Shown: one piece after another, positions 26,101 through 37,735 of the stretch | Numbering within the stretch: position 1 is the stretch's first letter | How the letters are laid out: every line of letters starts with the position of its first letter | Source: Flavobacterium phycosphaerae | Lineage (GTDB): Bacteria > Bacteroidota > Bacteroidia > Flavobacteriales > Flavobacteriaceae | DNA length: 64,000 nucleotides | Assembly: GCF_010119235.1 (NCBI RefSeq) | Contig: NZ_JAAATZ010000001.1 | Coordinates: 3,068,501 to 3,132,500 of the forward strand | Direction: 5' to 3' | The notes under the pieces: generated by a model | The model's input: only the letters and a program-made list of their open reading frames with translations | Databases searched by the model: none | Told to the model about the DNA's origin: nothing | Position numbers and translations under genes: made by a program

Positions 26101-29100
26101 CTTCGAACAACAGTATAAGCGGAACTTGGGCACCTGCGTTGGATAATACCGCTACAACGACTTATACCTTTACGCCAACAACAGGACAATGTGCTCAGAA
26201 TACAACTTTAACTATTACCGTTAATCCAAACCTTACACCAACGTTCACAGCAGTGGCTCCCATTTGTTCAGGCGCTGCTTTATCGGCTTTGCCAACGACA
26301 TCTAATAATGGCTTTACAGGGACTTGGGCGCCGGCTTTAAACAATACAGTTACCACAACTTATACCTTTACACCAACAACAGGACAATGTGCGACAATTA
26401 CAACATTAACCATCACAGTTAATTCTAACATTACACCAACTTTTACAGCAGTAACCCCCATTTGTTCGGGAGCCACTTTATTGCCTTTACCTACCACTTC
26501 TACTAATGGATTTAGCGGAACTTGGTCGCCGGTTTTAAATAATACTGCCACAACAGTATATACTTTTACTCCAACAACAGGACAGTGTGCCACAACCACA
26601 ACCTTAACCATTACAGTTAATTCGAATAGTATTCCAAACTTCACTCCGGTAGCACCAATATGCTCGGGAGGTGTCTTAGCAGCTTTACCAACCACTTCCA
26701 ATGATGGGTTTACCGGAACTTGGGCACCGGCTTTAGACAATACTGCAACAACAACGTATACATTTACTCCAACTACAGGGCAATGTGCTTTAGCAACAAC
26801 CTTAACCATTACAGTTAATGCTAAGATTACACCAACATTCACAGCAGTGACTCCCATTTGTTCAGGAGGTTCTTTATCGGCTTTACCAACAACATCTAAT
26901 AATGGTTTCACCGGAACTTGGGCACCGGCTTTAGACAATACTGTAACCACTACTTATACATTTACTCCAAGTATAGGACAATGTGCACTGACAACCACTT
27001 TAACCATAACCGTAAATCCGAATATTATACCAACCTTTACGGCGGTGACCCCTATCTGTTCGGGAGGCACTTTATCGGCTTTGCCTACAACTTCTAACAA
27101 TGGGTATACCGGAACTTGGTCACCTACTTTGAATAATACCGCTACAACAACATACACGTTCACACCAACCATTGGACAATGTGCTACCACAACTACTTTA
27201 ATCATCACTGTAAATGCTAATCCAACCATAACCGGAAGCTTGACATTCTGTAATGGTAGTACCTCACAACTTACCGGTTCAGGGACAGCAGCAGTACTTA
27301 GTCCGTGGATTTCATCAAACACTGGCGTGGCAACCGTATCTAATACCGGATTAGTGACCGGGATTTCGAATGGGACTTCAATTATAACCTATACCGATAT
27401 CAATGGCTGCTTTGTAACTGCAACCGTTACTATAGCAACGAATATAATTCCAACTTTTACAGCCGTGGCTCCTATTTGTTCAGGAGGAACTTTATCGGCT
27501 TTGCCAACCACTTCCAATAATAGTATTACAGGACTATGGTCACCTGCTTTAGATAACACTACCACTACAACTTATACGTTTACACCGACGGTCGGTCAAT
27601 GTGCTGTGACCAATACTTTGACAATTAATGTCACTCCGAATAGTACACCTAGCTTTACGGCGGTAGCTCCGATTTGTTCGGGAACAACTTTATCTCCTTT
27701 ACCAACCACTTCAAACGATGGATTTACAGGAAGTTGGACACCTGCTTTGAACAATACCGCAACTACAACTTACACGTTTACACCAACAAGCGGGCAATGT
27801 GCCACTACTTCTACTTTAACTATTACAGTTAATCCGAAAATCACACCAACATTCACCCCTGTGGCTCCTATTTGTTCGGGAGCAGCTTTATCGGCTTTGC
27901 CTACGACATCAAATAATGGATTTACTGGAACCTGGTCTCCGGCTATTAACAACACAGCAACTACAACGTATACTTTTACCCCAATGGCCGGACAATGTGC
28001 TACAAACAGAAACTTTACCATTACGGTTAATCCTAATATTACACCAACCTTTACAGCAGTAGCCCCAATTTGCTCGGGTGGAACATTATCTCCTTTGCCA
28101 ACTACCTCAAATAATGGATATACCGGTACTTGGTCACCAGCCCTAGACAATACTGCAACCACAACCTATACTTTTACCCCAACTACCGGACAGTGTGCTA
28201 CAACGACGACTTTAACCATTACTGTAAACCCAAATATTACCCCAACGTTTACAGCCGTGACTCCGATTTGTTCTGGCGGAACTTTATCAGCTTTACCAAC
28301 GACATCTAATAATGGCTTCACCGGAACTTGGGCTCCGGCTTTAGACAATACTGCAACAACAACTTATACGTTTACGCCAACTACCGGACAGTGTGCTACA
28401 ACCACCTCTTTAACCATTACTGTAAATCCGAATATTACCCCAACGTTTACAGCCGTGGCTCCGATTTGTTCTGGGGGGACTTTATCAGCTTTGCCAACTA
28501 CATCAAACAATGGCTATACCGGAACATGGACTCCGGCGTTAGATAATACCGCAACCTCGACTTATACGTTTACACCAAATACCGGACAGTGTGCTACCGC
28601 CACCACTCTGACGATAACTGTAAATTCGAAACCAACTATTACCGGGAATTTGACTTTTTGTAATGGCAGCACATCGCAACTCATAGGTTCAGGGACACCT
28701 GCTGTCTTTACACCTTGGGTTTCTTCCAATACCGCTGTAGCCACCATTGACAATACCGGATTGGTTACCGGCATTACCAATGGTACCACCTCCATCACTT
28801 ATACAGATAGTAATGGTTGTTTTGTAAAAGCAACAGTTGTTGTTGCCACAAATATTCTCCCGTCTTTTACTGCCGTGGCTCCAATTTGTTCGGGGGGAAC
28901 GCTAACTACACTTCCGACAACATCTAATAATGGCATCACGGGAACTTGGGCTCCGGCTTTAGACAATACAACAACCACAACCTATACGTTTACACCAACA
29001 ACCGGACAATGTGCTTTAGTTACTACTTTAACCATTACGGTAAATCCTAATATTACTCCAATCTTTACAGCCGTGGCTCCGATTTGTTCAGGAGGAACAT

Positions 29101-32100
29101 TATCCGCTTTACCTACTACTTCTAATAATGGGATTAACGGTACTTGGACTCCCGCACTAGACAACACTACAACTACTACCTATACATTTACACCAACAAC
29201 CGGACAATGTGCTTTGGTTACTACTTTAACCATTACGGTTAATCCCAATATTACTCCAACGTTCACAGCGGTGGCTCCTATTTGTTCGGGAACTCCTTTA
29301 TCGGCATTGCCTACGACTTCTAATAATGGGTATACCGGAACCTGGGCTCCGACTCTAAATAATACCACTACAACAACTTACACTTTTACTCCAACAACCG
29401 GACAATGTGCTACAACAACTACTTTAACTATAACGGTTAATCCTAACATCACGCCCACATTCACCGCGGTGGCTCCTATTTGTTCGGGTGGAACTTTAAC
29501 AGCATTGCCAACTACCTCAAACAATGGTTATACCGGAACTTGGTCTCCGATTATAGATAATACCGCTACAACAACTTATACATTTACACCAACGACAGGA
29601 CAATGTGCTACAACAACTACTTTAACCATTACGGTTAATCCTAACATCACGCCCACATTCACCGCTGTGGCTCCTATTTGTTCGGGTGGAACTTTAACAG
29701 TATTACCAACCACCTCAAACAATGGCTATACCGGAACATGGACACCAACTCTGGATAATACCGCTACAACAACATACACCTTTACGCCAACAACAGGGCA
29801 ATGTGCCACAACAGCTACTTTAACTATAACAGTAAATCCTAATATTACACCAACTTTTACTGCAGTGGCACCAATTTGTTCGGGAGCGACATTATCTCCT
29901 TTGCCAACCTCCTCAAACAATGGCTATACCGGAACTTGGTCACCAACTTTGAATAATACTGCTACTACAACATACACATTTACGCCAACAACCGGACAAT
30001 GTGCTTTAGTTACTACTTTAACCATTACGGTTAATCCTAATATTACACCAACATTCACGACAGTCGCCCCTATTTGTTCGGGAACTCCTTTACCGGCTTT
30101 ACCAACTGCCTCAAATAATGGCTATACCGGAACTTGGTCACCAACTTTGAATAACACGGTTACAACCACTTACACCTTTACCCCAGCCACAGGACAATGT
30201 GCTACCACAACTACATTAACGATAACGGTTATTCCGAATGTACTGCCGTCCTTTGCTTCGGTGGCTCCTATTTGTTCGGGAGATGCTTTATCGGCTTTGC
30301 CCACCACTTCAAACAATAGCTACACGGGAACATGGTCACCGGCTTTGGACAATACCAGCACCACAACTTATACATTTACCCCTACTACCGGGCAATGTGC
30401 TACAACAGCAAGTTTAACAATAACCGTTTATGCTCTGCCACTATTGAACTCACTTTCACCATTGTATTATTGTGACCCTAATAATGATGGATTCGGAACG
30501 TTCGATTTGACACAAGTTATTCCGATTATTACAGGAGGAAATCCTTATCCGGTTAGTTTTCATGAAACTATAACCGATGCACAAATTAATGGTACAGTCA
30601 TCCCGAATCCGTCAGCTTATCCAAACATTTTTGCTGATTATCAAACTATTTTTATCCGAGTTGAATCGGTTGAGACTTCAATGTGTTATAAAATAATTAC
30701 TTTGGAGTTGATTGTAAATCCAACCCCGGAAGCCACTGAACCGGAAGATTATCATGTATGTGACAACGATTATGATGGTTTTGCCAGTTTTAATTTAACT
30801 TCCATAACACCGGAAGTGATGGGAACCATAAATCCGGCTACCCATACTATTACTTATTACACCAGTCTAGCAAATGCAACCTCAGAAACGAATCCGATAA
30901 GCAATCTTACCAATTTCATTAATCAAACCATTGACACCCAAACGATATGGATTCGCGTAGAAACTACTGCTACAGGTTGTTCTGATATCGTTACTTTGCA
31001 ATTGATTGTAGATCCTTTACCAACGGCTATGCAACCTGCGTATCTTCCTTATTCTTTATGTGATGACAGCCTGCCAAATGCCTATGAAGTTTTTGATTTG
31101 GGTTCGAAAATTACGGATATATTAATGGGACAAACCGGTGTGACTGTTACTTTTTACTATAGTCAGACTGATGCTGTGACAGCTGTCAACCCGTTGCCAT
31201 TACTTTATACCAATGCGGTTCCGGCAGTACAAACCTTATGGATAAGATTAGAAAATGACGATACCGGATGCTTTGTGCTTTCTACGATAGATATTCGGGT
31301 CGAGCCTATACCAAGTCCTATTCCGCCGGTTGAGCCATTTACCATATGCGATACCAATCAGGATGGCGTGGATGGATTTAATTTGAATACGCTGACAGCC
31401 GATATTTTGCAGGGTGCCGATTATACCATCACCTACCACGAAACCATTACCGATGCCGAATTAGGAAATAATCCTTTGGCGAGTCCGTATTTCAATTTGT
31501 ATCCGTTTATTCAATTTATCTATGCCTCGGCTGTAGACAATGTGAACGGTTGTCGCAGTGTGATTCCAATTGAATTGCATGTGGAACCGCAACCCAAAAT
31601 GCCAATAACCATAGCGCCTTTGGTTCAGTGCGATCAGGATAATAACCCTCAAAATCTATCGATGTTATTTGATTTAACTCAAATTACACCACTTGTTTTA
31701 GCCAATCAGGATTTACCATCGGCTAGTTATACTGTAACTTATTATACTTCTCAAGCTAATGCTATAGTCGGTTTGAATCCTGTTATTAATACAACTAGTT
31801 ATACCGGAGCCAATCATCAAATTATTTGGGTTAAAGTAGAAAATAACGCTTCAGATTGTTTTGCTATTGGTTCTTTTGAGTTATTAATCAATCCGCCATT
31901 GCCGCTAATCACACCAACCCCTTTAAATATGTGTGACGATGATGCGATACCGAATAATTTATTCACTGTTTTTGATTTAACCGTTAAGAATAATGAAATT
32001 ACACAAAATCAGGCCGGTATGACCGTAACCTACTACCCTAGTTATCCTGTTACAGCATCAAGCATTCCTATTTCAAATTCGACCGCTTATACAAATAGCT

Positions 32101-33905
32101 CACCATCCGTACAAACATTGGGAGTAATGGTTACCAATGCCCAAGGTTGTCGCAGTTATACCACTTTAGACATTAGAGTGTTACCAATTCCGACACCAAA
32201 TAATCCACATACCTATAGTCCTGAAATGGTTCTGCCTATGCAATGTGAAACGGTGGCCGGTTCAGGAGTTGCCTTATTTGATTTGACATTAAATCAAAAT
32301 TATATCACGAATGGCAATCCTAATGAGGAATTACATTATTTCCCAACGCATACCGATTTGGAAAATAATACCAACGAAATTATGGTTCCTACTTCGGCTT
32401 TAGTTGGAGATAGTAGCATTGCCGGTACAACTATTAATCAAATTCAATATGTTTATATCGCGGTAAGCAACAACGCATTCATTGATTATACCGGTAGAAA
32501 ATGCTATAAAGAAGTGCAGCAAGGTTTCATTGTGAATCCATTACCGGTGGTAGCCACAATCCCCGATTTTCAAATTTGTGAAAATGATCCATCAGGGGTG
32601 AATGATGGCTTTGAGGTATTTGATTTAACTTCACAAACCTCAACTTTATTGACAGGCAATCAAACCACTCCGGTATCCAATTACAGTGTTACATTTTACG
32701 AAGATGCCGGTTTGACCTTACCTATAAACAGTCCGACAACTTACATTAATACGAATAATCCGCAACCGGTATTTGTACAAATCACCAACACTACTACCGG
32801 ATGTAAAAGTGCCGTTGGAAGTTTCATTATTAAAGTAAATCCGAAACCAACCGCCACAGCTCCTGCTAATTTTGAAACTTGTGATACCGATGGTACTAAT
32901 GATGGCTTCTTTACTTTGGATTTAAACACTTATATAAACGGAATTATTGGCACTCAAACCAATGTAACCGCAACTTTTTACAACAATCAGACAGAAGCAC
33001 AAAATGGTGTTAATGCCATAACTGACTTAACCAACTATCAAGCCGATACCCATACCCTTTGGATTCGTGTGGAAGATAACTCAACGGGCTGTTTCCAATT
33101 AGCCCAATTTACGCTAACAGTTGAAAAGCTGGCTGAACCTTTTATAACTTCGGGTAGCGATACTATTTGTGTCGAATATGGCAGCAACACTTTAATCAGT
33201 GGATTGCAATTGAACAGTGGGATTACCAATTCCAATTATACTTTTACATGGTCATTTGGGGGTACTGTAATCCCGAATGCCACTGGTCCTATTCATACGA
33301 TTAACACTGTTGCTCCGGGCGATTATACAGTAGTGGCCACCAGTAATAATCCTCCATTATTGGGTTGTGTCTCTACTGTTTCGAATACGTTTACCGTGAT
33401 TCAATCGGGACCGGCTATGGCTTCTAATCCGGCTTATAGTATTACTAATGCATTTGATGCTAATCAAATTGTGACGGTAAATGTGTTAGGATTCGGTCTT
33501 TATGAATACAGTTTAGATGACGGTCCGTTCCAAAGCAGTAATGTTTTTCAAAATCTGGCTATAGGTCCACATACGGTAACCGTTCGAGATGTTAAAACGA
33601 ATAATAGTTGTGGTGAAATTTTGTTGATGGATATACAAACCATTGATTATCCGCATTACTTTACGCCCAATAACGATGGTTTTCACGACACATGGAATGT
33701 AACAGGATTGGAAAATCAGCCGGCACGTTTATACATTTTTGACCGTTATGGCAAATTACTGAAACAACTGAGTACTTCAGGAGATGGCTGGGACGGGACA
33801 TACAACGGACATGAACTTCCGGCTACCGATTACTGGTTCAAAGTAGAATATCCGAGTGGTTTAGAATGGAAAGAATTTAAAGCCCATTTCTCGCTGAAAC
33901 GATAA
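23146..33905 (+). CDS. Giant T9SS type B adhesin-like protein (one frameshift in this sequence)
   Basis: Repaired length is about 3586 residues. As given, the frame breaks at the run of five G at 24284-24288; a sixth G joins the PKD domain to the remainder, with C-Q-N-A-I-T continuing. The order is a signal peptide ending GLFAQ, two PPC/adhesin-like modules (about 25-330), and a PKD domain (near 325-390). A proprotein-convertase P-domain follows (SITHAWDEDLDIFLECP region). Then come 24 copies of a 66-residue repeat broken by three BIG2-like modules, nine repeats of about 90-100 residues headed by CDxDxDG...FDL, and a C-terminal T9SS type B (CHU_C-like) domain (YFTPNNDGFHDTWN, LYIFDRYGKLL). 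It is probably a surface adhesin or gliding-type protein. Confidence 0.85.
25019..30430 (+). repeat. 24 tandem 198 bp (66-residue) repeats with interspersed BIG2-like modules
   Basis: Each unit reads roughly TPTFTAVAPICSG, LSALPTTSNNG, TGTW-P-L-N, TYTFTPTTGQC and TLTITVNPN. The DNA period is 198 bp (for example 25023 to 25221). I count 4 units, a BIG2-like module (from about 25804), 6 units, a second module (from about 27215), 6 units, a third module (from about 28628) and 8 units. Each carries one CSG and one GQC cysteine, which may pair. The last eight units are the most alike at DNA level. Minus-strand open frames here are shadows of the repeat codon pattern. Confidence 0.9.
30440..33130 (+). 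repeat. Nine CDxDxDG...FDL surface-protein repeats
   Basis: Nine divergent modules of about 90-100 residues each begin with a Cys-Asp acidic motif (CDPNNDG, CDNDYDG, CDTNQDG, CENDPSG and others), then FDL or FNL. They end with a T-L/I-W-I-R-V-E strand and a second Cys. The acidic loops look like calcium-binding sites. One more copy lies in the second giant protein near 42030. Confidence 0.75.
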
Positions 33906-33906
33906 G

Positions 33907-34320
33907 TTAGTGAGGTAATTTATCTTTGATAACGCCATAAAGAAACGTTCCAAAAACAGCACCAATCAATATTAATCCTGCACTTAAAAAACCGGCTCCC
34001 AGAAGAATAAAAATAGGACCCGGACAAGCACCAACTAGTGCCCAACCTAAACCAAAAAGAGTACCGCCAATTAGATAGCGCACGGTTCCTTTTTCTTTAT
34101 CCAAAATAACAATCGGGTTACCTGCTATATCTTTCAATTGCTTTCTTTTGATAAGTTGAATCCCAATCACTCCTGTAGCAATGGCCACCATGATGATGCC
34201 AAACATGTGAAACGACTGAAACTGAAACATTTCATAAATACGGTACCAGGACACCGCTTCTGCCTTGGTTAATACAATACCGAAAACAAAACCAACCAAT
34301 ATAAATTTGAATAATTTCAT
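33907..34320 (-). CDS. YeeE/YedE family (DUF6691-type) membrane protein
   Basis: A 137-residue membrane protein with about four helices and the signature LGWALVGACPGP, whose Cys is typical of the second half of YeeE/YedE thiosulfate or sulfur transporters. It follows, 3 bp after, a gene for the other half, so the two probably form one transporter. Characterised YeeE carries thiosulfate into the cell. No sulfur enzyme is adjacent, so the substrate is inferred from the family only. Confidence 0.8.
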   Translation of the reverse strand: MKLFKFILVGFVFGIVLTKAEAVSWYRIYEMFQFQSFHMFGIIMVAIATGVIGIQLIKRKQLKDIAGNPIVILDKEKGTVRYLIGGTLFGLGWALVGACPGPIFILLGAGFLSAGLILIGAVFGTFLYGVIKDKLPH

Positions 34321-34323
34321 AGC

Positions 34324-34880
34324 TTAAAAAAGTAAAGGTAAAATAAAATGAGCCATAATTAATCCGCCCACAAAGAAACCTATGACCGCTTTTAAAGACG
34401 GTAATTGTAGGTTGCTCATTCCGGAAATGGCATGCCCCGAAGTACAACCTCCGGCATAGCGAGAACCAAAACCAATCAGGATCCCCCCACAATAAGGATT
34501 AAAATCATTTTGGGCGATTGGAAGACTTGATTACCAAATATAGCATCCGGCAACACTTTTCCATTAGGCGCATCAATATTCATGGCCGCTAATTGCTCTA
34601 CGGTTTTTGGATTTAAAGTCACATTGGAAGCATCATTTAAAAAGTGAATCGCCACGTAACCTCCAATCATAGCCCCTATTACCACGGCTAAATTCCAGCG
34701 TTGTGATTTCCAGTCCCAATCAAAGAAAGGCACTTTTTTCCCCACTCCCGTCATGGCACAAAGCGAACGAAGATTGGAAGACATTCCAAAAGCTTTTCCG
34801 AAATAAATAAGTGTCAGCATAATCAAACCAATCAGAAAACCTGAAATGGCCCAATGCCAAGTGTGCGTGATATATTCCAT
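34324..34880 (-). CDS. YeeE/YedE family membrane protein (one frameshift in this sequence)
   Basis: Repaired length is 185 residues. The frame breaks at a run of six C on the plus strand (34483-34488; six G in the gene). One more G joins MILILIVGG to [24 protein letters not shown], which holds the conserved Cys of the family. About five membrane helices are present. It is the first gene of a two-gene unit with the DUF6691-type partner and has a well-formed minus-strand promoter. Together they resemble a split YeeE thiosulfate transporter. Confidence 0.8.
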
Positions 34881-34895
34881 TTTGAATATTTTTTA

Positions 34896-34923
34896 CAAAA
34901 ATAGCAATATTAACCATTTGCAA
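34896..34923 (-). promoter_or_regulatory. Promoter of the YeeE/YedE pair
   Basis: The minus strand has TATTTTTG (34896-34903) and TTG (34921-34923) separated by 17 bp, 15 bp before the start codon. Confidence 0.55.
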
Positions 34924-34950
34924 CCTTACTCCTTTTTATTAAAAATAAAG

Positions 34951-34958
34951 TATTTTTG
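34951..34958 (+). promoter_or_regulatory. -7 element of the DUF4199 gene
   Basis: TATTTTTG matches TAnnTTTG, 22 bp before the ATG at 34980. No TTG lies at the usual distance. Confidence 0.4.
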
Positions 34959-34979
34959 GCTTCAAATTGATAAGATAAC

Positions 34980-35459
34980 ATGAAAAACTACTCGATAGAA
35001 ATAAAATGGGCGATTCGCTTTACCTTACTGACATTAGCCTGGGCCATAGGCGAAAAATTTGCAGGATTGCATGACAAATTTATTGCTGATTATGCGCTTT
35101 ATACTAATCTTTTTGGTTTTCCGGCACTATTGTTTTTCATCTTAGCTTTGAAGGAAAAGAAAAAATACTTTTTCAACGGAACTATGACTTGGACGCAAGG
35201 ATTTGTCAGCGGAGTGATTTTATCATTTGTTATTGCTTTATTTACCCCCATTACGCAGTATGTTATTTATAAAAGCATTACGCCGCATTTTTTTGACACT
35301 ATTATTGCTTACAAATTAAAAAGCGGTTTTATGACTGCGGAAGTAGCCCAACAATATTTCAATTTACAAACTTATATGTTGCAAAATTCATTCAGTAATT
35401 TGTCAATGGGTATTATTACCGGAGCATTGGTTTCTCTATTCATCAGAACCAAAAAATAA
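34980..35459 (+). CDS. DUF4199 family membrane protein
   Basis: A 159-residue protein with four predicted membrane helices (about 10-27, 38-57, 70-95, 135-155) and the WTQGFVSGVILSFV stretch typical of DUF4199, a Bacteroidota family without known function. It is probably an inner-membrane protein. A lipoprotein gene follows 41 bp downstream on the same strand. Confidence 0.75.
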   Translation: MKNYSIEIKWAIRFTLLTLAWAIGEKFAGLHDKFIADYALYTNLFGFPALLFFILALKEKKKYFFNGTMTWTQGFVSGVILSFVIALFTPITQYVIYKSITPHFFDTIIAYKLKSGFMTAEVAQQYFNLQTYMLQNSFSNLSMGIITGALVSLFIRTKK

Positions 35460-35500
35460 AGTTGCACGGTTATTGTGTTATCCAAAAAAAATATTTCACC

Positions 35501-35958
35501 ATGAAAAAATAATCAAACTAAGTTATTTCGTTGCGCTGGCAGTTTTCTTTACTTCCTGCGTCAGTACTAAATCTACTTTGAAAAATGTAGACAACAATGC
35601 ACCGATTCCCACTTTAACCAAAGACAATACTTTTTTGTTGACCGAATACAGTAAAGACAAAAAATATGGCTACGACCCTGATTATCCTGTAAATGTATTT
35701 TATCAAAATACAAAAAATGAAAATTTAAATGCTGAGCGATTCCTCAATGCGTTAGCGGGACCCAAAGGCGAAAAAATAACGTTCACCAAGTTAGAAAGTT
35801 GTTGTCCGTTTCCTACCAAAAGAAGCGAAATGGGAGCCGGATTTTTAGATGTTTATGAACTAACTTGGCAAGGGCAAACCAGTCCGACAAAACTTTACCT
35901 AAACATTTATGAACGAGGCTATTTGTTGGTTCCAGTTGGCCTTTCTGTTAAAAAATAA
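35501..35958 (+). CDS. Predicted lipoprotein (one frameshift in this sequence)
   Basis: The ATG at 35501 runs into TAA after three codons because the following A run (35504-35509) has six bases. A seventh A gives a typical signal, MKKIIKLSYFVALAVFFTSC, with a lipobox ending FTSC, and opens a 152-residue protein. The mature part has a conserved-looking GPKGEKITFTKLESCCPFPTKR segment with a Cys-Cys pair, and a beta-rich C-terminus. I do not recognise the family further. The frame can also be read from an upstream ATG at 35473, but that N-terminus is not a signal peptide start. Confidence 0.7.
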
Positions 35959-36026
35959 GTTAACATAATATCTGTAAAAAGTAACCAAATTATTCATAAC
36001 TTAGCGGTTTTTAAATCCAAAAATTT

Positions 36027-36845
36027 ATGAATATAAATACCATTCCACAAATCAAGAATACTGATAGTGGAAATTTCTTTGTCCTTGCCGGCCCTTGTGC
36101 TATTGAAGGTGAAGAAATGGCAATGCGAATTGCTGAAAAATTAGTCGGCATTACTGACAAACTCCAAATTCCTTATGTTTTTAAAGGTTCTTTCAAAAAA
36201 GCCAATCGCTCCAGAATAGACAGTTTTTCTGGAATTGGAGATGAAAAAGCTTTAAAAATTCTTCGCAAAGTTTCTGAAACTTTTCATATTCCTACTGTTA
36301 CTGATATTCATACTAATGAAGATGCTGCTATGGCTGCCGAATATGTTGATGTATTACAAATTCCGGCATTTTTAGTTCGCCAAACCGATTTAGTGGTGGC
36401 AGCTGCCAACACCGGCAAAGTGGTGAATTTGAAAAAAGGACAGTTTATGAGTCCGGAAAGCATGAAACACGCCGTCCAAAAAGTATTGGATTGCAATAAC
36501 CAAAGCGTTATGGTCACCGATAGAGGGACTATGTTTGGTTATCAGGATATGATTGTTGATTTTCGTGGTATCCCAACCATGCAACACTATGCTACAACCG
36601 TACTTGACGTTACTCATTCGTTACAACAACCCAATCAAACTGCCGGAGTAACCGGTGGCAGACCCGATATGATTGAAACCATTGCCAAAGCCGGAATTGC
36701 GGTAGGTGTTGATGGTATTTTTATAGAAACCCATTTTGATCCGGCACATGCCAAAAGTGATGGAGCCAATATGTTACACCTCGATTATTTTGAAGGGCTT
36801 ATGACTCGCTTAGTGGCCATACGTAAAACCATTAATCAATTTTAA
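36027..36845 (+). CDS. kdsA: 3-deoxy-8-phosphooctulonate synthase
   Basis: A 272-residue KdsA, which condenses phosphoenolpyruvate with arabinose 5-phosphate to make KDO 8-phosphate for the lipopolysaccharide core. The family motifs are clear: GPCAIEGEE (near 20), FKGSFKKANRSR (near 52-63), TDIHTNEDA, QIPAFLVRQTDL, RGTMFGYQDMIVDFR and GVDGIFIETHFDPAHAKSDGANM. Length matches the family. It lies between a lipoprotein and an outer-membrane protein gene with no other LPS gene adjacent; lpxK is at the far end of the window. Confidence 0.95.
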   Translation: MNINTIPQIKNTDSGNFFVLAGPCAIEGEEMAMRIAEKLVGITDKLQIPYVFKGSFKKANRSRIDSFSGIGDEKALKILRKVSETFHIPTVTDIHTNEDAAMAAEYVDVLQIPAFLVRQTDLVVAAANTGKVVNLKKGQFMSPESMKHAVQKVLDCNNQSVMVTDRGTMFGYQDMIVDFRGIPTMQHYATTVLDVTHSLQQPNQTAGVTGGRPDMIETIAKAGIAVGVDGIFIETHFDPAHAKSDGANMLHLDYFEGLMTRLVAIRKTINQF

Positions 36846-36855
36846 TTATCCGATT

Positions 36856-37701
36856 TTGAGAAAATTTACACTTCTTCTAACTAGTGCTTTTTTTGGGATT
36901 ACCCTAGTGGGTACAGCGCAAGAGCAAATGGCAACTCCGGATAAATATACCGCACACAATAAAGGAAAATTCTATGTTTATTGGGGAGGAAACCGCGATA
37001 GCTTTACCAAATCTGATATCCATTTTACAGGAGACAACTATGATTTTACTTTGTATGATGTTGTAGCGCACGACAAACCAAAAGGTTGGCAAATGGATTA
37101 TGTGAATCCGGGTCGAATGACCATTCCGCAAACCAATTTCAGAATGGGGTATTTTATAAACGACCACTATAATATATCTATTGGTTTAGACCACATGAAA
37201 TATGTTATGTTTCAGGATAAAGCCGTAAATTATAGCGGATATTATCCCAATGAAGGGAGTTATGGAGAACAACTGCCTAACGGACAGCTTTTATTAACTG
37301 AAGCATTTCTTAAATTTGAGCATACGGACGGTTTAAATTATATCAATACAGAGTTTTGCCGCGTAGATGATATTTCAAAGTTATTCAAAATTAATAACAC
37401 CGATAAATTTCAGGTAAATATCACCGAAGGCGTTGGTACCGGAATTTTACTTCCGAAAACAAATGTTACACTTTTAGGTAAAGAAAGACACGATGATTTT
37501 CATGTTTCAGGCTATGGTGTTTCGGCAAAAGTAGGGTTGAATTTAACCTTCTTTAAACATTTTTTTGTGCAAGGAGAATTGAAAGGCGGCTATATTAACA
37601 TGCCGGATATTAGAACCACTCAAGATCCGGCAGACAGGGCCTCACAACATTTTTTATTTTTCCAAAGGATTATTGCCTTTGGCGGAATTTTTAAAGTATA
37701 A
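36856..37701 (+). CDS. Outer-membrane beta-barrel protein, probable TTG start
   Basis: A 281-residue protein with a signal peptide (about 1-21, ending VGTAQ). The body is of amphipathic strands rich in Tyr, Phe and Gly (KGKFYVYWGGNRDSF, FRMGYFINDHYNISIGLDHMKY, GVSAKVGLNLTFFKHFFVQGELKGGY), ending in FGGIFKV. This is typical of small outer-membrane barrels of unknown function in Flavobacteria. The only start giving the full signal peptide is TTG at 36856, 10 bp after the kdsA stop. A later in-frame ATG would remove it. Confidence 0.7.
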   Translation: MRKFTLLLTSAFFGITLVGTAQEQMATPDKYTAHNKGKFYVYWGGNRDSFTKSDIHFTGDNYDFTLYDVVAHDKPKGWQMDYVNPGRMTIPQTNFRMGYFINDHYNISIGLDHMKYVMFQDKAVNYSGYYPNEGSYGEQLPNGQLLLTEAFLKFEHTDGLNYINTEFCRVDDISKLFKINNTDKFQVNITEGVGTGILLPKTNVTLLGKERHDDFHVSGYGVSAKVGLNLTFFKHFFVQGELKGGYINMPDIRTTQDPADRASQHFLFFQRIIAFGGIFKV

Positions 37702-37735
37702 TTTTTAGTAAGCTATTGACCAAAAACCAATCATT

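Noticed and set aside
24656..30000. Many long open frames on the minus strand inside the giant T9SS gene
   Set aside because: They recur with the 198 bp repeat and translate to the same VVGKAD-type pattern each time. They are antisense shadows of the repeat codon pattern and have no starts or signals of their own.
25019..30430. CRISPR-like array because of regular direct repeats
   Set aside because: Units are 198 bp, protein-coding in one continuous frame and diverged in a codon-wise way. There are no short repeats with unique spacers and no cas genes.
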